From an uncultured Rhodopila sp. (GTDB lineage Bacteria; Pseudomonadota; Alphaproteobacteria; Acetobacterales; Acetobacteraceae), in NCBI GenBank assembly GCA_903851415.1, contig CAINOE010000065.1, positions 1 through 64,000 on the forward strand: a DNA stretch of 64,000 nt, given 5' to 3'. The notes under the pieces are model-generated. The model was not told the origin of the DNA. It saw only the letters and a program-made list of their open reading frames with translations, and did no database searches. Made by a program: the position numbers and the translations under genes. Shown one piece after another: positions 35,853-43,802 of this stretch (position 1 is the first letter of the stretch; each line of letters begins with the position of its first letter).

Positions 35853-35888
35853 GTCATGGCCGGCCTTGTGCCGGCCAAACACGACTTC
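35853..35888. repeat. Copy of the GTCATGGCCGG palindrome
   Basis: GTCATGGCCGGCCTTGTGCC, then GGCCAAACACGACTTC. It lies between the convergent aldolase and porin genes and may help terminate both. Confidence 0.6.
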
Positions 35889-35989
35889 GCCTCAACCAGC
35901 ACCGTAAGGCATGGATCGCCGGAATTAATCCGGCTATAACACGCTGCGACGGTAACGCGGAAGCGTCGGCCCCGGGCCGATAGTCATCA

Positions 35990-37414
35990 TCAGAACTTCA
36001 CTGCCGTCCGTAGGGCAAAAACCAGCGCGTTGGGGATTTCGTTCAGCGCGCCCGGATGCACGATAAACTGGATGCCCGGCTCGACGCTGATCCCTGGATA
36101 AACCGCCGCCGAGTAGTTCGCTTCGAACGCAATTTCGCGGTTTTGCACGCCGCTCACGGCGAAGCCCGCCGACAGCAAGGCCGCTTCCAAATCTTTGCGA
36201 TGGCTGTTCACTTCCGTGTCTGTCACCGCAAGCCCGATCGTGTCGTCGTCGCGCCCCGGAAACGTGCCCTTCAGCACAGCGCCGGCCTCGGCGTAGACGC
36301 GATACAGCGCCGTGTCCGGGTCGCCGACGTTGACGGCGCCGAACAGCGACAGGCTGCGGCTTCCCCCGGGCTTGCCTGTCGGCACGCGCCAGACCGTCTG
36401 CGCCGCCGTCACCCAGCCCCCGTACCGCCCGTAATAGGTCGGTCCCGTAATGACAGGCAGATTCTCACCGGGAATGTTTTTGAACGGACCGGTAACGTCG
36501 GAAGTGTCGTAATACAGGCCAATCCGGTAGTCGCCCGGCAAGGGGCCGTCGGTGGTGGGCAGGCCGGTGATCGTATGGCCGGGGCGCCAGCCGATTTCGA
36601 AGGGAATGAACGCCCCCGTGGCGTTGCTGCTCGAAAACTTCAACCCGTTCTGAGCCTCGCCGTAACTCGGGTTCACCTCATAGACGCCGGTCTGCGCGAA
36701 CACAGTGTCCGTCGGCGACACCCGCACCCTGGCACCCCAGGTCGACTGCGGATACGCATCATAACCGGAGTTCACTGGCGTCCCGACCGGAGTGCCGCAG
36801 ATGCCGTTGTTCTGGAACACGCAATACAGCGAAGCATGGTCCCACAGCAGTGGCGATGTCGCAAAGTCGTTCTCGGTGATCACCCGGCCGGCGACGATGT
36901 TCAGATGGTTGTCGTAGAACGACTGTTCGAACGACAGCTCGGCCAGGCGGAAATTCTGCCCGGTGCCGTAGATTTCCTGCACCGACACCAGGTTGCCGAT
37001 GACCTGCTGGCTGAGCGAATAGCCGTAGCGTTGCGTGAATGTGATATGGACCGATCCGCCCGGATCGAGCCCCATCCGGCCCAAATCTAAATCGCTGCCG
37101 AAATTAAACTCACCCGCATTGCGGCCGCCCTGCGACAGGCCGCCCGATGTGTTGCCAGCAAACTCGTTGATCAGGTTCGCGCGGATGTCGATGCCCATGT
37201 CGTGCAGCGTGGTCCGCATGCCGCCGAGATTACCCAGCAGGTGCGCCGAGGCAGGCCCATCGCTGAATTGGGTCTCCGACGCGGTCTCCCCGGGCGGCGG
37301 CTGCACGCCCTGCGGGTTGGCCGGGCCGGTGTCCGCCGGCTGCTGCGCCACGGCCGGCGCCGCGAGCACAAGCCCCGTCAGAGCGCAGGAAGCCAAGCGG
37401 ATGGCGGATTTCAC
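35990..37414 (-). CDS. Carbohydrate-selective porin, OprB family
   Basis: 474 residues from a GTG that shares one base with the transporter stop (TAGTG). Signal peptide ALTGLVLAAPAVAQ. Mature protein: SAHLLGNLGGMRTTLHDMGI, INEFAGNTSGGLSQG, FNFGSDLDLGRMGLDPGGSV, and a C-terminal strand ending in Phe (FALRTAVKF), as outer-membrane beta-barrels do. The OprB family lets sugars cross the outer membrane. Coupling to the sugar/H+ symporter makes a compact uptake unit, with the aldolase gene adjacent. Confidence 0.92.
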   Translation of the reverse strand: MKSAIRLASCALTGLVLAAPAVAQQPADTGPANPQGVQPPPGETASETQFSDGPASAHLLGNLGGMRTTLHDMGIDIRANLINEFAGNTSGGLSQGGRNAGEFNFGSDLDLGRMGLDPGGSVHITFTQRYGYSLSQQVIGNLVSVQEIYGTGQNFRLAELSFEQSFYDNHLNIVAGRVITENDFATSPLLWDHASLYCVFQNNGICGTPVGTPVNSGYDAYPQSTWGARVRVSPTDTVFAQTGVYEVNPSYGEAQNGLKFSSSNATGAFIPFEIGWRPGHTITGLPTTDGPLPGDYRIGLYYDTSDVTGPFKNIPGENLPVITGPTYYGRYGGWVTAAQTVWRVPTGKPGGSRSLSLFGAVNVGDPDTALYRVYAEAGAVLKGTFPGRDDDTIGLAVTDTEVNSHRKDLEAALLSAGFAVSGVQNREIAFEANYSAAVYPGISVEPGIQFIVHPGALNEIPNALVFALRTAVKF

Positions 37415-38751
37415 TAGGCCACGGTCTCCCAGTCCGCCTCGATCTGTTCGAGGGTCTTGCCCTTGGTTTCCGGCACCAGCCGGTAGGTGAAGATAAACGC
37501 GACGACCGACAGCGCGGCATACAGGAAGAAGGTGCCCGGCGGCCCGATGCTGTCGATCAGCAGCAGGAAGGTCAGCGCGACCACCAGGTTCGAGGCCCAG
37601 TTGGCGAAGGTTGCCGTCGAGGTGCCCCGGCCGCGCGTCGCCAGCGGGAAAATCTCCGCGATCAGCAGCCAGAACACCGGTCCAAGGCCAATGGCGAAGA
37701 AGCCGACATAAGCGGCCAGGCTGAGCGCCGTCACCCAGCCAAGCGTGCCACCCCCGCCCACGCCGAGCAGGAAGCCGAGCCCGAGCACGACCAGCGCCGC
37801 CGTCATGCCGGCCAGCCCGGTCAGCAGCAGTGCGCGCCGCCCGGCGTTGTCGATAAGCCTGATCGCCACCAGCGTCATCAGCACGTTCACCGCGCCGATG
37901 CCCGCGGTCGCCAGGATCGTTGCGGAGGTGCTGCCAAGGCCGGCGGCCTTGAAGATCGCCGGAGCAAAATAGATCACCGTGTTGATCCCGGTGACCTGCT
38001 GGAAGATTGCCAGGCCGACGCCGATGATCATGGGACGATCCAGCCGGGTCTCCTTCAGATGCGCCAGCCGCTTTACGCGCGCCTCACGCTGCAGGTCGGA
38101 GCGGAGCTGCGCCAGTTCCGCATCCGCCGCCTGCTGGTCGCGGCGCAACATCAGCAGCGAGTCGCGGGCCTGCTGCGTCCGGCCGATACCGGCCAGCCAG
38201 CGCGGGCTCTCCGGCAGCGGCAGCATGCCGACGAACAATACCAGGCCCGGAAGCGCGCCCAGCCCGAGCATCCAGCGCCAGCCCTCGCCCTGCGACAGCA
38301 GGTAGCCGACGAGGTAGGACACCAGGATGCCGACGGTGATCATCAACTGATTCAGCGAGACCAGCGCTCCTCGCTGCGCCGGGGGGGCGGTTTCGGCGAG
38401 ATAGAGCGGCGTCAGCATCGAGGCGACGCCGATACCGATGCCGACGAGAATCCGGCCGATGACCAGGACGGAGAGCACAGTGGCGATGGCGGAGATGATG
38501 GCGCCGGCGAAGAAGATGACGGCGACGATCAGGATGACCGGCTTGCGTCCGAACCTGTCGGCCAGGCCGCCGGCTACCACCGCCCCTGCCGCCGCCCCGG
38601 CGAGCGCGGAACTGGTGAGCGAGCCCAGCAGGAGCGGGTCGAGCTGGAACTCGTCCTTCAGGAACGGCAGGGCGCCGGAGATGACGCCGGTGTCGTAGCC
38701 GAACAGCAGGCCGCCGAGCGCCGCGATGAACGCTATCATTGTGTACGACAC
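37414..38751 (-). CDS. Sugar porter-family MFS transporter (sugar/H+ symporter)
   Basis: 445 residues, 12 membrane segments. Signature motifs are GGLLFGYDTGVISGAL at the N-terminus, ADRFGRKPVIL between TM2 and TM3, PESPRWLAGIGR after TM6, FQQVTGINTVIYFAP in TM7, and PETKGKTLEQIEADW at the C-terminus. That set defines the XylE/GalP/GLUT sugar porters. GTG at 38751 is chosen because AGGGAG lies seven bases ahead. It is followed without a gap by the OprB porin gene; which sugar is carried cannot be read from the sequence. Confidence 0.93.
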   Translation of the reverse strand: MSYTMIAFIAALGGLLFGYDTGVISGALPFLKDEFQLDPLLLGSLTSSALAGAAAGAVVAGGLADRFGRKPVILIVAVIFFAGAIISAIATVLSVLVIGRILVGIGIGVASMLTPLYLAETAPPAQRGALVSLNQLMITVGILVSYLVGYLLSQGEGWRWMLGLGALPGLVLFVGMLPLPESPRWLAGIGRTQQARDSLLMLRRDQQAADAELAQLRSDLQREARVKRLAHLKETRLDRPMIIGVGLAIFQQVTGINTVIYFAPAIFKAAGLGSTSATILATAGIGAVNVLMTLVAIRLIDNAGRRALLLTGLAGMTAALVVLGLGFLLGVGGGGTLGWVTALSLAAYVGFFAIGLGPVFWLLIAEIFPLATRGRGTSTATFANWASNLVVALTFLLLIDSIGPPGTFFLYAALSVVAFIFTYRLVPETKGKTLEQIEADWETVA

Positions 38752-39043
38752 GTCCGTTCTCCCTGCTTCGCCGAAACGTCCGGGCCGCCCCGGTGGGCGA
38801 TCTTGTTGGGCGATCTTGTTGGCTGACGCTGCGAACCTGATCCGGAGGGTTCCAACGCCCAGTGAAGCGGTTCGGTTGCGTTGGGATTTGGCGACCCACT
38901 TCCTGTTGAAGTGGAGTGGGTTGGGCGGGCGGTTCGGGGGCCGTGCCGATCGATCCGCTGCGTCTTGTCGGATGCGGCGTCCGCTATTCCGGGAAGATCG
39001 TGCCCATCAGTATGGTACGTCGAGCTTCGATCTACGCATTTTT

Positions 39044-39120
39044 ACCACAGAGAAAGGAACGAGGGCCACAGAGCACAGAGAGAAGGAGCAGATTTCGATT
39101 ATACCTGCCTTCTCTGTGTT
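39044..39120. repeat. CACAGAG-type inverted/direct repeat
   Basis: ACCACAGAGAAAGG and GCCACAGAGCACAGAGAGAAGG on the plus strand are followed by CCTTCTCTGTGTT, an inverted copy. The AT-rich CACAGAG words resemble an element found in many bacterial genomes. The rest of 38752-39202 holds no supported gene. Confidence 0.6.
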
Positions 39121-39202
39121 AAATTCTTTCTTGCCTACACGCCCGGGCGGCGGACAAATCGTGCGCCTGCTGCAAGTTCAAGCAAAGCTGCGTTGTGCCG
39201 AA

Positions 39203-39466
39203 TTAGCACGCCAACCGCAGCCCGATATCCTGCATGACCGCCCCCGGCTTCCCCGGAGCGACAATATCCGCAATGCAATCGGCCAGCACATCAATCGCCG
39301 GCGCGAGCTCGTTTATGCCCATCCCGTACGGGACCAAGAACTCCTCTCGGAGAATCTCCCCGGAATGGGTGGCGCTGCGGAGCCTTGCTCGGCTCTCGGT
39401 TTGTGGTCGCAGAATTGAAGCTCTTGCGAAGCCATTCGCGTCCAAACGAAGCAGCGTGCAAACCAT
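39203..39466 (-). pseudogene. Truncated HigA-like antitoxin relic
   Basis: An 87-residue frame containing SATHSGEILREEFLVPYGMG and LAPAIDV ... IADIVAPGKPGA ... DIGLRLA. These match the HPGEIL-REEF, Ala-x-x-IGV, I-x-E-I-V-x-G-x-R and T-A-L-R-LA words of HigA antitoxins in the right order. The reading frame stops where the last helices should follow, the first ~30 residues are not family-like, and no higB toxin reading frame remains. It is a decayed module beside a CACAGAG repeat. Confidence 0.6.
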
Positions 39467-39491
39467 TTACGCGAATGCACCGCCACCCCCC

Positions 39492-40733
39492 TCACCCGGC
39501 CAGCGCCCCTGCCACGGCCCCGCTCATGCACGTCGCCAGCGTCCCCGAGAGGATCGTGCGCAGCCCGAGCTGCACGATCTCCCGCCGCCGCGCCGGCACC
39601 ATCGCGCCGAGGCCGCCAATGACGATCCCCAGGCTGCCGAAATTGGCGAACCCGCACAGCGCATAGGTCAGGATCATTCGGCTGCGCGGCGAGAACGTCT
39701 CCGCCGGCAGGGTGGAGAAGTTCAGATACGCAACGAACTCGTTCAGCACCGTCTTGGTCGCCATCAAGGACGAGGCTGTCGCCGTCTCAGACCATTGTAT
39801 GCCGATCAGCCACATCACCGGACGGAATGGTAGGGCGAAGAGACGTTGGAGGGTCACCGTCGAACCATCCCAGCCCGGAAACAATCCCAAGGTCATGTTG
39901 ACCAGCGTCACAAGCGCCACCGTTACCAGCAACGTCGCAATAATTGCCGTCAGGATCGGCACCCCGTCCAGCGTGCCCTTGACCAGCGCATCCAGGCTGC
40001 TATGCGGCGGATCCTCGATCACCAGGGTCGCGGGCCGATCGGCCGGGTCGAAGGGGACCATGAGGGCGGCGACGGCAAGGCCGGCGGGGGTGCTGATGAT
40101 GGAGGCGATCAGAATGTTGCCCAGCGCATTGGGAACGAACGGCGCAAGAAACGAGGCGTAGATCACCATCACCGTCCCCGCCACCCCCGCCATGCCGCAG
40201 GTCATCAGCGCGAACAACTCGCCCCGCTGCATCCGCGCCAGATACGGCCGCACCAGCAAAGGCGCCTCCACCATGCCGACGAACACATGCACCGCCGCAC
40301 CCAGGGCCAGCGGCCCGCTAATGCCCATGACCCGCCGCAGCAGCCAGGCGAAGCCCGCGGTGATCCGCTGCAGCACGCCCCAATAGAACAGCAGGGAGGC
40401 CAGCGCGCTGATCGTCAGCACCAGCGGCAACGCCTGGAACGCCAGGATGAAGCTGGCGCCGGGATGCGCCTCCGCGAATGCGGGCGCCCCGCCGCCGAGG
40501 TAGCCGAACACGAACTGGGTGCCCGCCAGGGTCGCCGCGTGCAGCGCATTGGCCGCATCGTTCAGCCAGAACATCAGCTTGCCGGCGCCCGGGACGCCGA
40601 TAAGCAGCAATGCAAACGCGATCTGCAGGACGACTCCGGAGACGACGGTGCGCCAGGGGATGTTGCGGCGATCCTCGCTGCACAGGAACGCCAGCAGCAG
40701 CAGCGAGGCCAGGCCCAGACAGGCGTGCAGCAT
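39492..40733 (-). CDS. Concentrative nucleoside transporter (CNT family)
   Basis: 413 residues from MLHACLGLASLLLLAFLCSE, with about 8-10 membrane helices. Family motifs include NIPWRTVVSGVVLQIAFALL, QFVFGYLGGGAPAFAEAHPG, GMVEAPLLVRPYL, FALMTCGMAGVAGTVMVIYA, TVLNEFVAYLNF and YALCGFANFGSLGIVIGGLG. Those define the NupC/CNT cation-coupled nucleoside transporters of the inner membrane. A TTG slightly upstream could also start it. No nucleoside catabolic genes lie in the window. Confidence 0.92.
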   Translation of the reverse strand: MLHACLGLASLLLLAFLCSEDRRNIPWRTVVSGVVLQIAFALLLIGVPGAGKLMFWLNDAANALHAATLAGTQFVFGYLGGGAPAFAEAHPGASFILAFQALPLVLTISALASLLFYWGVLQRITAGFAWLLRRVMGISGPLALGAAVHVFVGMVEAPLLVRPYLARMQRGELFALMTCGMAGVAGTVMVIYASFLAPFVPNALGNILIASIISTPAGLAVAALMVPFDPADRPATLVIEDPPHSSLDALVKGTLDGVPILTAIIATLLVTVALVTLVNMTLGLFPGWDGSTVTLQRLFALPFRPVMWLIGIQWSETATASSLMATKTVLNEFVAYLNFSTLPAETFSPRSRMILTYALCGFANFGSLGIVIGGLGAMVPARRREIVQLGLRTILSGTLATCMSGAVAGALAG

Positions 40734-40742
40734 TACGGACAA

Positions 40743-41312
40743 GCGCCAGGGACAGGGGCGACGGGGCGGCAGGCGGGAAATCGGCCTGCTGTTCGTCGGT
40801 CCGCTTTCAGCATCGTCACCCCTTTGTCGGCCATTGCTCGGGGGAGTGTAGCGGCAATCATATCGGCTTGCGAGCGTCGGCGGCTGGGACCGATGGCGTG
40901 CCGGTCACCGCGACGGGGCGGAGGGCGCGGCGCACAGCGACGCATGAGCTGGTTGTCGGACAATCGGCCTTCAGCGGGCAAAATGGCGGTGGCAGGGGGG
41001 CGCGCCCGGAATTCAGTCGGGAGCAGGATGGTCCCAAGCGACGACCCTAAACGACACGCTGACGGGCAGCGGCGGGTCGTGTGGCAGGACCGTTTCCATC
41101 AGTTCGCGCGCGGCGGTACGCTCCTCGGGCACTCTCCGGGGGAAGCGAGAAAGACCCGCAGGTGGAGATGCCGCGGGCGAGCGGTCATGCGGCGGGCGAT
41201 CCGGGCGACAAGTGTCTGCGGCAACATTCCGGCCACGTCAGGATTTGGTCAATGCCGCAGAAGGCTTTTCGCCGCGGAAGCCGCCGGCATCCTACTGGCG
41301 GACAGCCCGCTT
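40743..41312. other. Gene-free interval
   Basis: About 570 bp upstream of the nucleoside transporter, reaching to a GCGCCAAGG repeat. It should contain the transporter promoter. Open frames exist on both strands but none has protein-like conserved words. Confidence 0.4.
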
Positions 41313-41396
41313 GAACGCCAAGGCGCCAAGTTTGTCCGGGGAATGTCGCGCGCGGCGGCTCCGGCAGACCGACAACGCCCTTGGCGCCTTTGCGTC
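41313..41396. repeat. GCGCCAAGG-type inverted repeat
   Basis: Left arm GAACGCCAAGGCGCCAAG (41313-41330) and right arm CTTGGCGCCTTTGCGTC (41380-41396) pair at 16 of 17 positions, with ~49 bp between. The same words form a repeat found in many bacterial genomes. Confidence 0.7.
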
Positions 41397-41564
41397 AAAG
41401 AGCAGTGCCTGTTCCGAATGCCTGCGTCTATCCGGGAGAGTCCTCAGCCTCGGACACATCCATCACTCTCAGGGCCCGGCCGAACCATCGCACGGCGGAT
41501 GCCGCCAGTGCTTCGACGCCGCGGGGTCCTGGCGGTGCCGTCCGCGGCGGCACCGCCGGACGTC

Positions 41565-41897
41565 TTACAGCTTGCCGCCGGGAGCCGGCGCCGCCGGAGT
41601 GCCGGCATCGAACGCTTCACCCTTCTGAGTAGCCTGGTAGCTTTGATCGTTCAGGCGATCCACCGCCGCATCCTGCGAGTCCTCGGCCGTGTGGGACTTC
41701 GCATGGTGTTCTCCCATGGCGGAATGATGCGCGTGCCCGGTCATGTGGGAACCGGGGGTTGCTTCACGCGTCGCCGGCGCTTTCGTCGCCTCGCCGGTGC
41801 CGGTGCTGCCCGCCGGGTTGTTGCTCTGGGCGAATACGGGCGTGGCGGCCAGCATCGCGGCGGCGCAGGCCGCCTTGAACAGAGTCGCTTTTGCCAT
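41565..41897 (-). CDS. Small secreted His-rich protein
   Basis: 110 residues with a good AAGGA upstream of ATG 41897. Signal peptide MAKATLFKAACAAAMLAATP, cleaved after VFA. The mature part is disordered and His-rich (HMTGHAHHSAMGEHHAKSH) with QDAAVDRLNDQSYQATQKGE near the end. The His cluster suggests periplasmic metal binding, but no family is recognised. The upstream side faces a candidate attenuator region on the opposite strand. Confidence 0.7.
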   Translation of the reverse strand: MAKATLFKAACAAAMLAATPVFAQSNNPAGSTGTGEATKAPATREATPGSHMTGHAHHSAMGEHHAKSHTAEDSQDAAVDRLNDQSYQATQKGEAFDAGTPAAPAPGGKL

Positions 41898-42051
41898 CGT
41901 CTTTTCCTTCCTGGTTGTCGAAGCTCGAGGTGCGTCCACACCCGCGTGTGAAGTGGCATAGGGGGGGTCAGCCTGCGCATCACTTCCAGTTGCGCTCAGC
42001 AAGATTTTTGCCGCCCTTGCACCTCCGCGCCCATCCGGCTAAACAGCGCGC

Positions 42052-42111
42052 ATGGCCGCGTTCAATCACACCCGTCGATTTTGGTATCGCTGGTACAAAC
42101 CGGCGGCCTAG
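42052..42111 (+). CDS. Candidate leader peptide (19 residues, aromatic-rich)
   Basis: MAAFNHTRRFWYRWYKPAA with a TAG stop. Two Trp, two Tyr and two Phe codons fall inside nineteen. It is followed after 24 bases by a strong terminator hairpin. Codons near its stop (GGCGGC, 42102-42107) could pair with the terminator's left arm. That is the layout of a transcription attenuator controlled by charged aromatic tRNAs. No clear ribosome-binding site is seen upstream, which weakens it. The tract WYRWY also looks like a P450-crosslinked peptide core, see findings. Confidence 0.4.
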   Translation: MAAFNHTRRFWYRWYKPAA

Positions 42112-42135
42112 GATCGTGCCTTCTTAGCAAGACCC

Positions 42136-42165
42136 AAGCCGCCCCATCCCGGCGGCTTTCGTTTT
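42136..42165 (+). terminator. Intrinsic terminator / attenuator hairpin
   Basis: Perfect stem AAGCCGCC / GGCGGCTT with a 7-base loop CCATCCC, then TCGTTTT. No recognised plus-strand gene ends before it apart from the 19-codon leader. The left arm is also complementary to GGCGGC inside that leader, so two structures compete. Confidence 0.75.
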
Positions 42166-42232
42166 ACAGACCCCTGTCGTTACGAATCCGCTGAAGATGG
42201 TCCGGCCACGGGTCGCCAACCCCGGAGCATCC

Positions 42233-42367
42233 ATGCAGCGTTCCAGTTTCGATTTCGATGTCATCACCGGCCCGGTGCCGCCTCGCCCGGCGCCAAAGCC
42301 CGTGCCGCAGCCGAACCCGGTGCAAACCGCGCCGCCGCCCCCGACGGAACCCGGCAAGCGGCGATGA
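42233..42367 (+). CDS. Pro-rich 44-residue peptide
   Basis: MQRSSFDFDVITGPVPPRPA, then Pro/Gln/Lys-rich to PPPPTEPGKRR. A GGAG five bases upstream is a good ribosome site. It lies between the attenuator-like hairpin and the P450 gene on the same strand, with 48 bp to the P450 start. Function is unknown; Pro content suggests an extended or disordered peptide. Confidence 0.5.
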   Translation: MQRSSFDFDVITGPVPPRPAPKPVPQPNPVQTAPPPPTEPGKRR

Positions 42368-42415
42368 TTCCGTTCACTGGTGTCCGCGGCGGGGAACACG
42401 TCTATGATCGGCGGC

Positions 42416-43780
42416 ATGTCAGCCCCCCTGTTCCGTCCGCCCGTGCCGCCGATATCCGATGCGCCGCTCTCGGTGCGGGCGTTCCTCCGCGCGGTGCGCA
42501 CCAACGCCCTGACGATGTGGCCGAGCGCGGCCTATCGCCAGGACAGCATCACCCGGACATTCTTCAACCGCACCACCGTGCTGATGAACGAGCCGGAGGG
42601 CATCCACCACGTCCTCGTCGGCAACCCCGGCAATTTCCGGCGATCCCCCGCCTCGATCCGCATCCTGCGGCCGATAACCGGAGAGGGTCTGCTGCTCAGC
42701 GATGGCGAACCCTGGAAGCTGCAGCGCCGCACCATTGCCCCGGCGCTGGGGCCGCGGGTGATGCCGATGCTGGCCAGCCACATTGTTACGACGACGCGGC
42801 AGGCGACGGCGCGTCTCGATGCGGAATCGGAACAGCCGATCGATCTGCTGGCGGCGATGCAGCGGCTGGCGCTGGATATTGCCGGGCGCACGATGTTCTC
42901 GATGGAGATGGATCGCTACGGGGCGCCGATGCGGCGGATGATGACGGAGTTCGCCGCGACCTACGCCAGGCCGCATCTGCTCGACATGATCCTGCCGCCG
43001 TCGATCCCCACCTGGCACGATTTCGGGCGGATGAGGTTCAAACGGCGCTGGATGGGGCTGATCGAAGCCATCCTGACGGAGCGACTGGCGGTGCCGCCAC
43101 CGGAGACGCCGCGCGACCTGTTCGATCTGCTGCGGGCGGCGCGCGATCCGGAAACCGGCGCGGGGTTCTCGGCGGTGCAGCTGCGGGATCAGGTGGCGAC
43201 CCTGATCCTCGCCGGCCATGAAACGACCGCGGTGACTTTGTTCTGGGCGATGATCCTGCTGGCGGAGGCGCCGGAGGAGCAGCAGCGTGTGGCGGCCGAG
43301 TCCGCGCGCGTGCCGATCGAGCCGGAGACGGCGCATGCGGCGATGGCGGACCTGGTCCGCACCAGGGCGGTGGTGAACGAAACGCTGCGGCTTTATCCGG
43401 CGGCTTTTACCCTGGTGCGGGAAACGCTCAGCCGCGATCGGGCCGGTGCGGTGGATCTGCCGCCGGGGACGCTGGTAATGATCGCGCCCTGGGTGCTGCA
43501 CCGGCATCACGCGCTGTGGGTTGATCCGGACTCGTTCCAAGCGGATCGTTTCATGCCCGATCAACCGGCGCCGGGGCGCTTCGCGTTCATGCCGTTCGGC
43601 GCCGGGCCGCGGATCTGCGTCGGCGCGCAGTTCGCGATGACGGAGGCCGTGTTGGTGCTGGCCTCGCTGGTGGGCCGGTTCCGCATCGAGCGCGTGGACG
43701 CGCGGCCGGTGCTGCCGGTGGCGATCGTGACGACCCAGCCGGACCATGCGGCTCACGTAAGGCTGACCGCGCGGCGGTGA
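42416..43780 (+). CDS. Cytochrome P450
   Basis: 454 residues from MSAPLFRPPVPPISDAPLS; in-frame starts at 42380 (GTG) and 42404 are alternatives. I-helix LILAGHETTAVTLFWAM, K-helix ETLRLYPAA (ExxR), PERF-type region DSFQADRF, and heme-binding FMPFGAGPRICVGAQFA with the thiolate Cys at residue 401. The heme loop (FGxGPRxCxG) is like that of class E/CYP4-like and many proteobacterial fatty-acid or terpenoid hydroxylases. No ferredoxin or reductase gene is adjacent. It sits behind a short ORF and an attenuator-like leader. Confidence 0.92.
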   Translation: MSAPLFRPPVPPISDAPLSVRAFLRAVRTNALTMWPSAAYRQDSITRTFFNRTTVLMNEPEGIHHVLVGNPGNFRRSPASIRILRPITGEGLLLSDGEPWKLQRRTIAPALGPRVMPMLASHIVTTTRQATARLDAESEQPIDLLAAMQRLALDIAGRTMFSMEMDRYGAPMRRMMTEFAATYARPHLLDMILPPSIPTWHDFGRMRFKRRWMGLIEAILTERLAVPPPETPRDLFDLLRAARDPETGAGFSAVQLRDQVATLILAGHETTAVTLFWAMILLAEAPEEQQRVAAESARVPIEPETAHAAMADLVRTRAVVNETLRLYPAAFTLVRETLSRDRAGAVDLPPGTLVMIAPWVLHRHHALWVDPDSFQADRFMPDQPAPGRFAFMPFGAGPRICVGAQFAMTEAVLVLASLVGRFRIERVDARPVLPVAIVTTQPDHAAHVRLTARR

Positions 43781-43802
43781 TCGGCTGGCGTGGCCGCCAG
43801 CG

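Noticed and set aside
38726..39418. A 230-codon plus-strand frame upstream of the sugar transporter
   Set aside because: It passes through the CACAGAG repeat and the HigA relic, so it cannot be a maintained gene.
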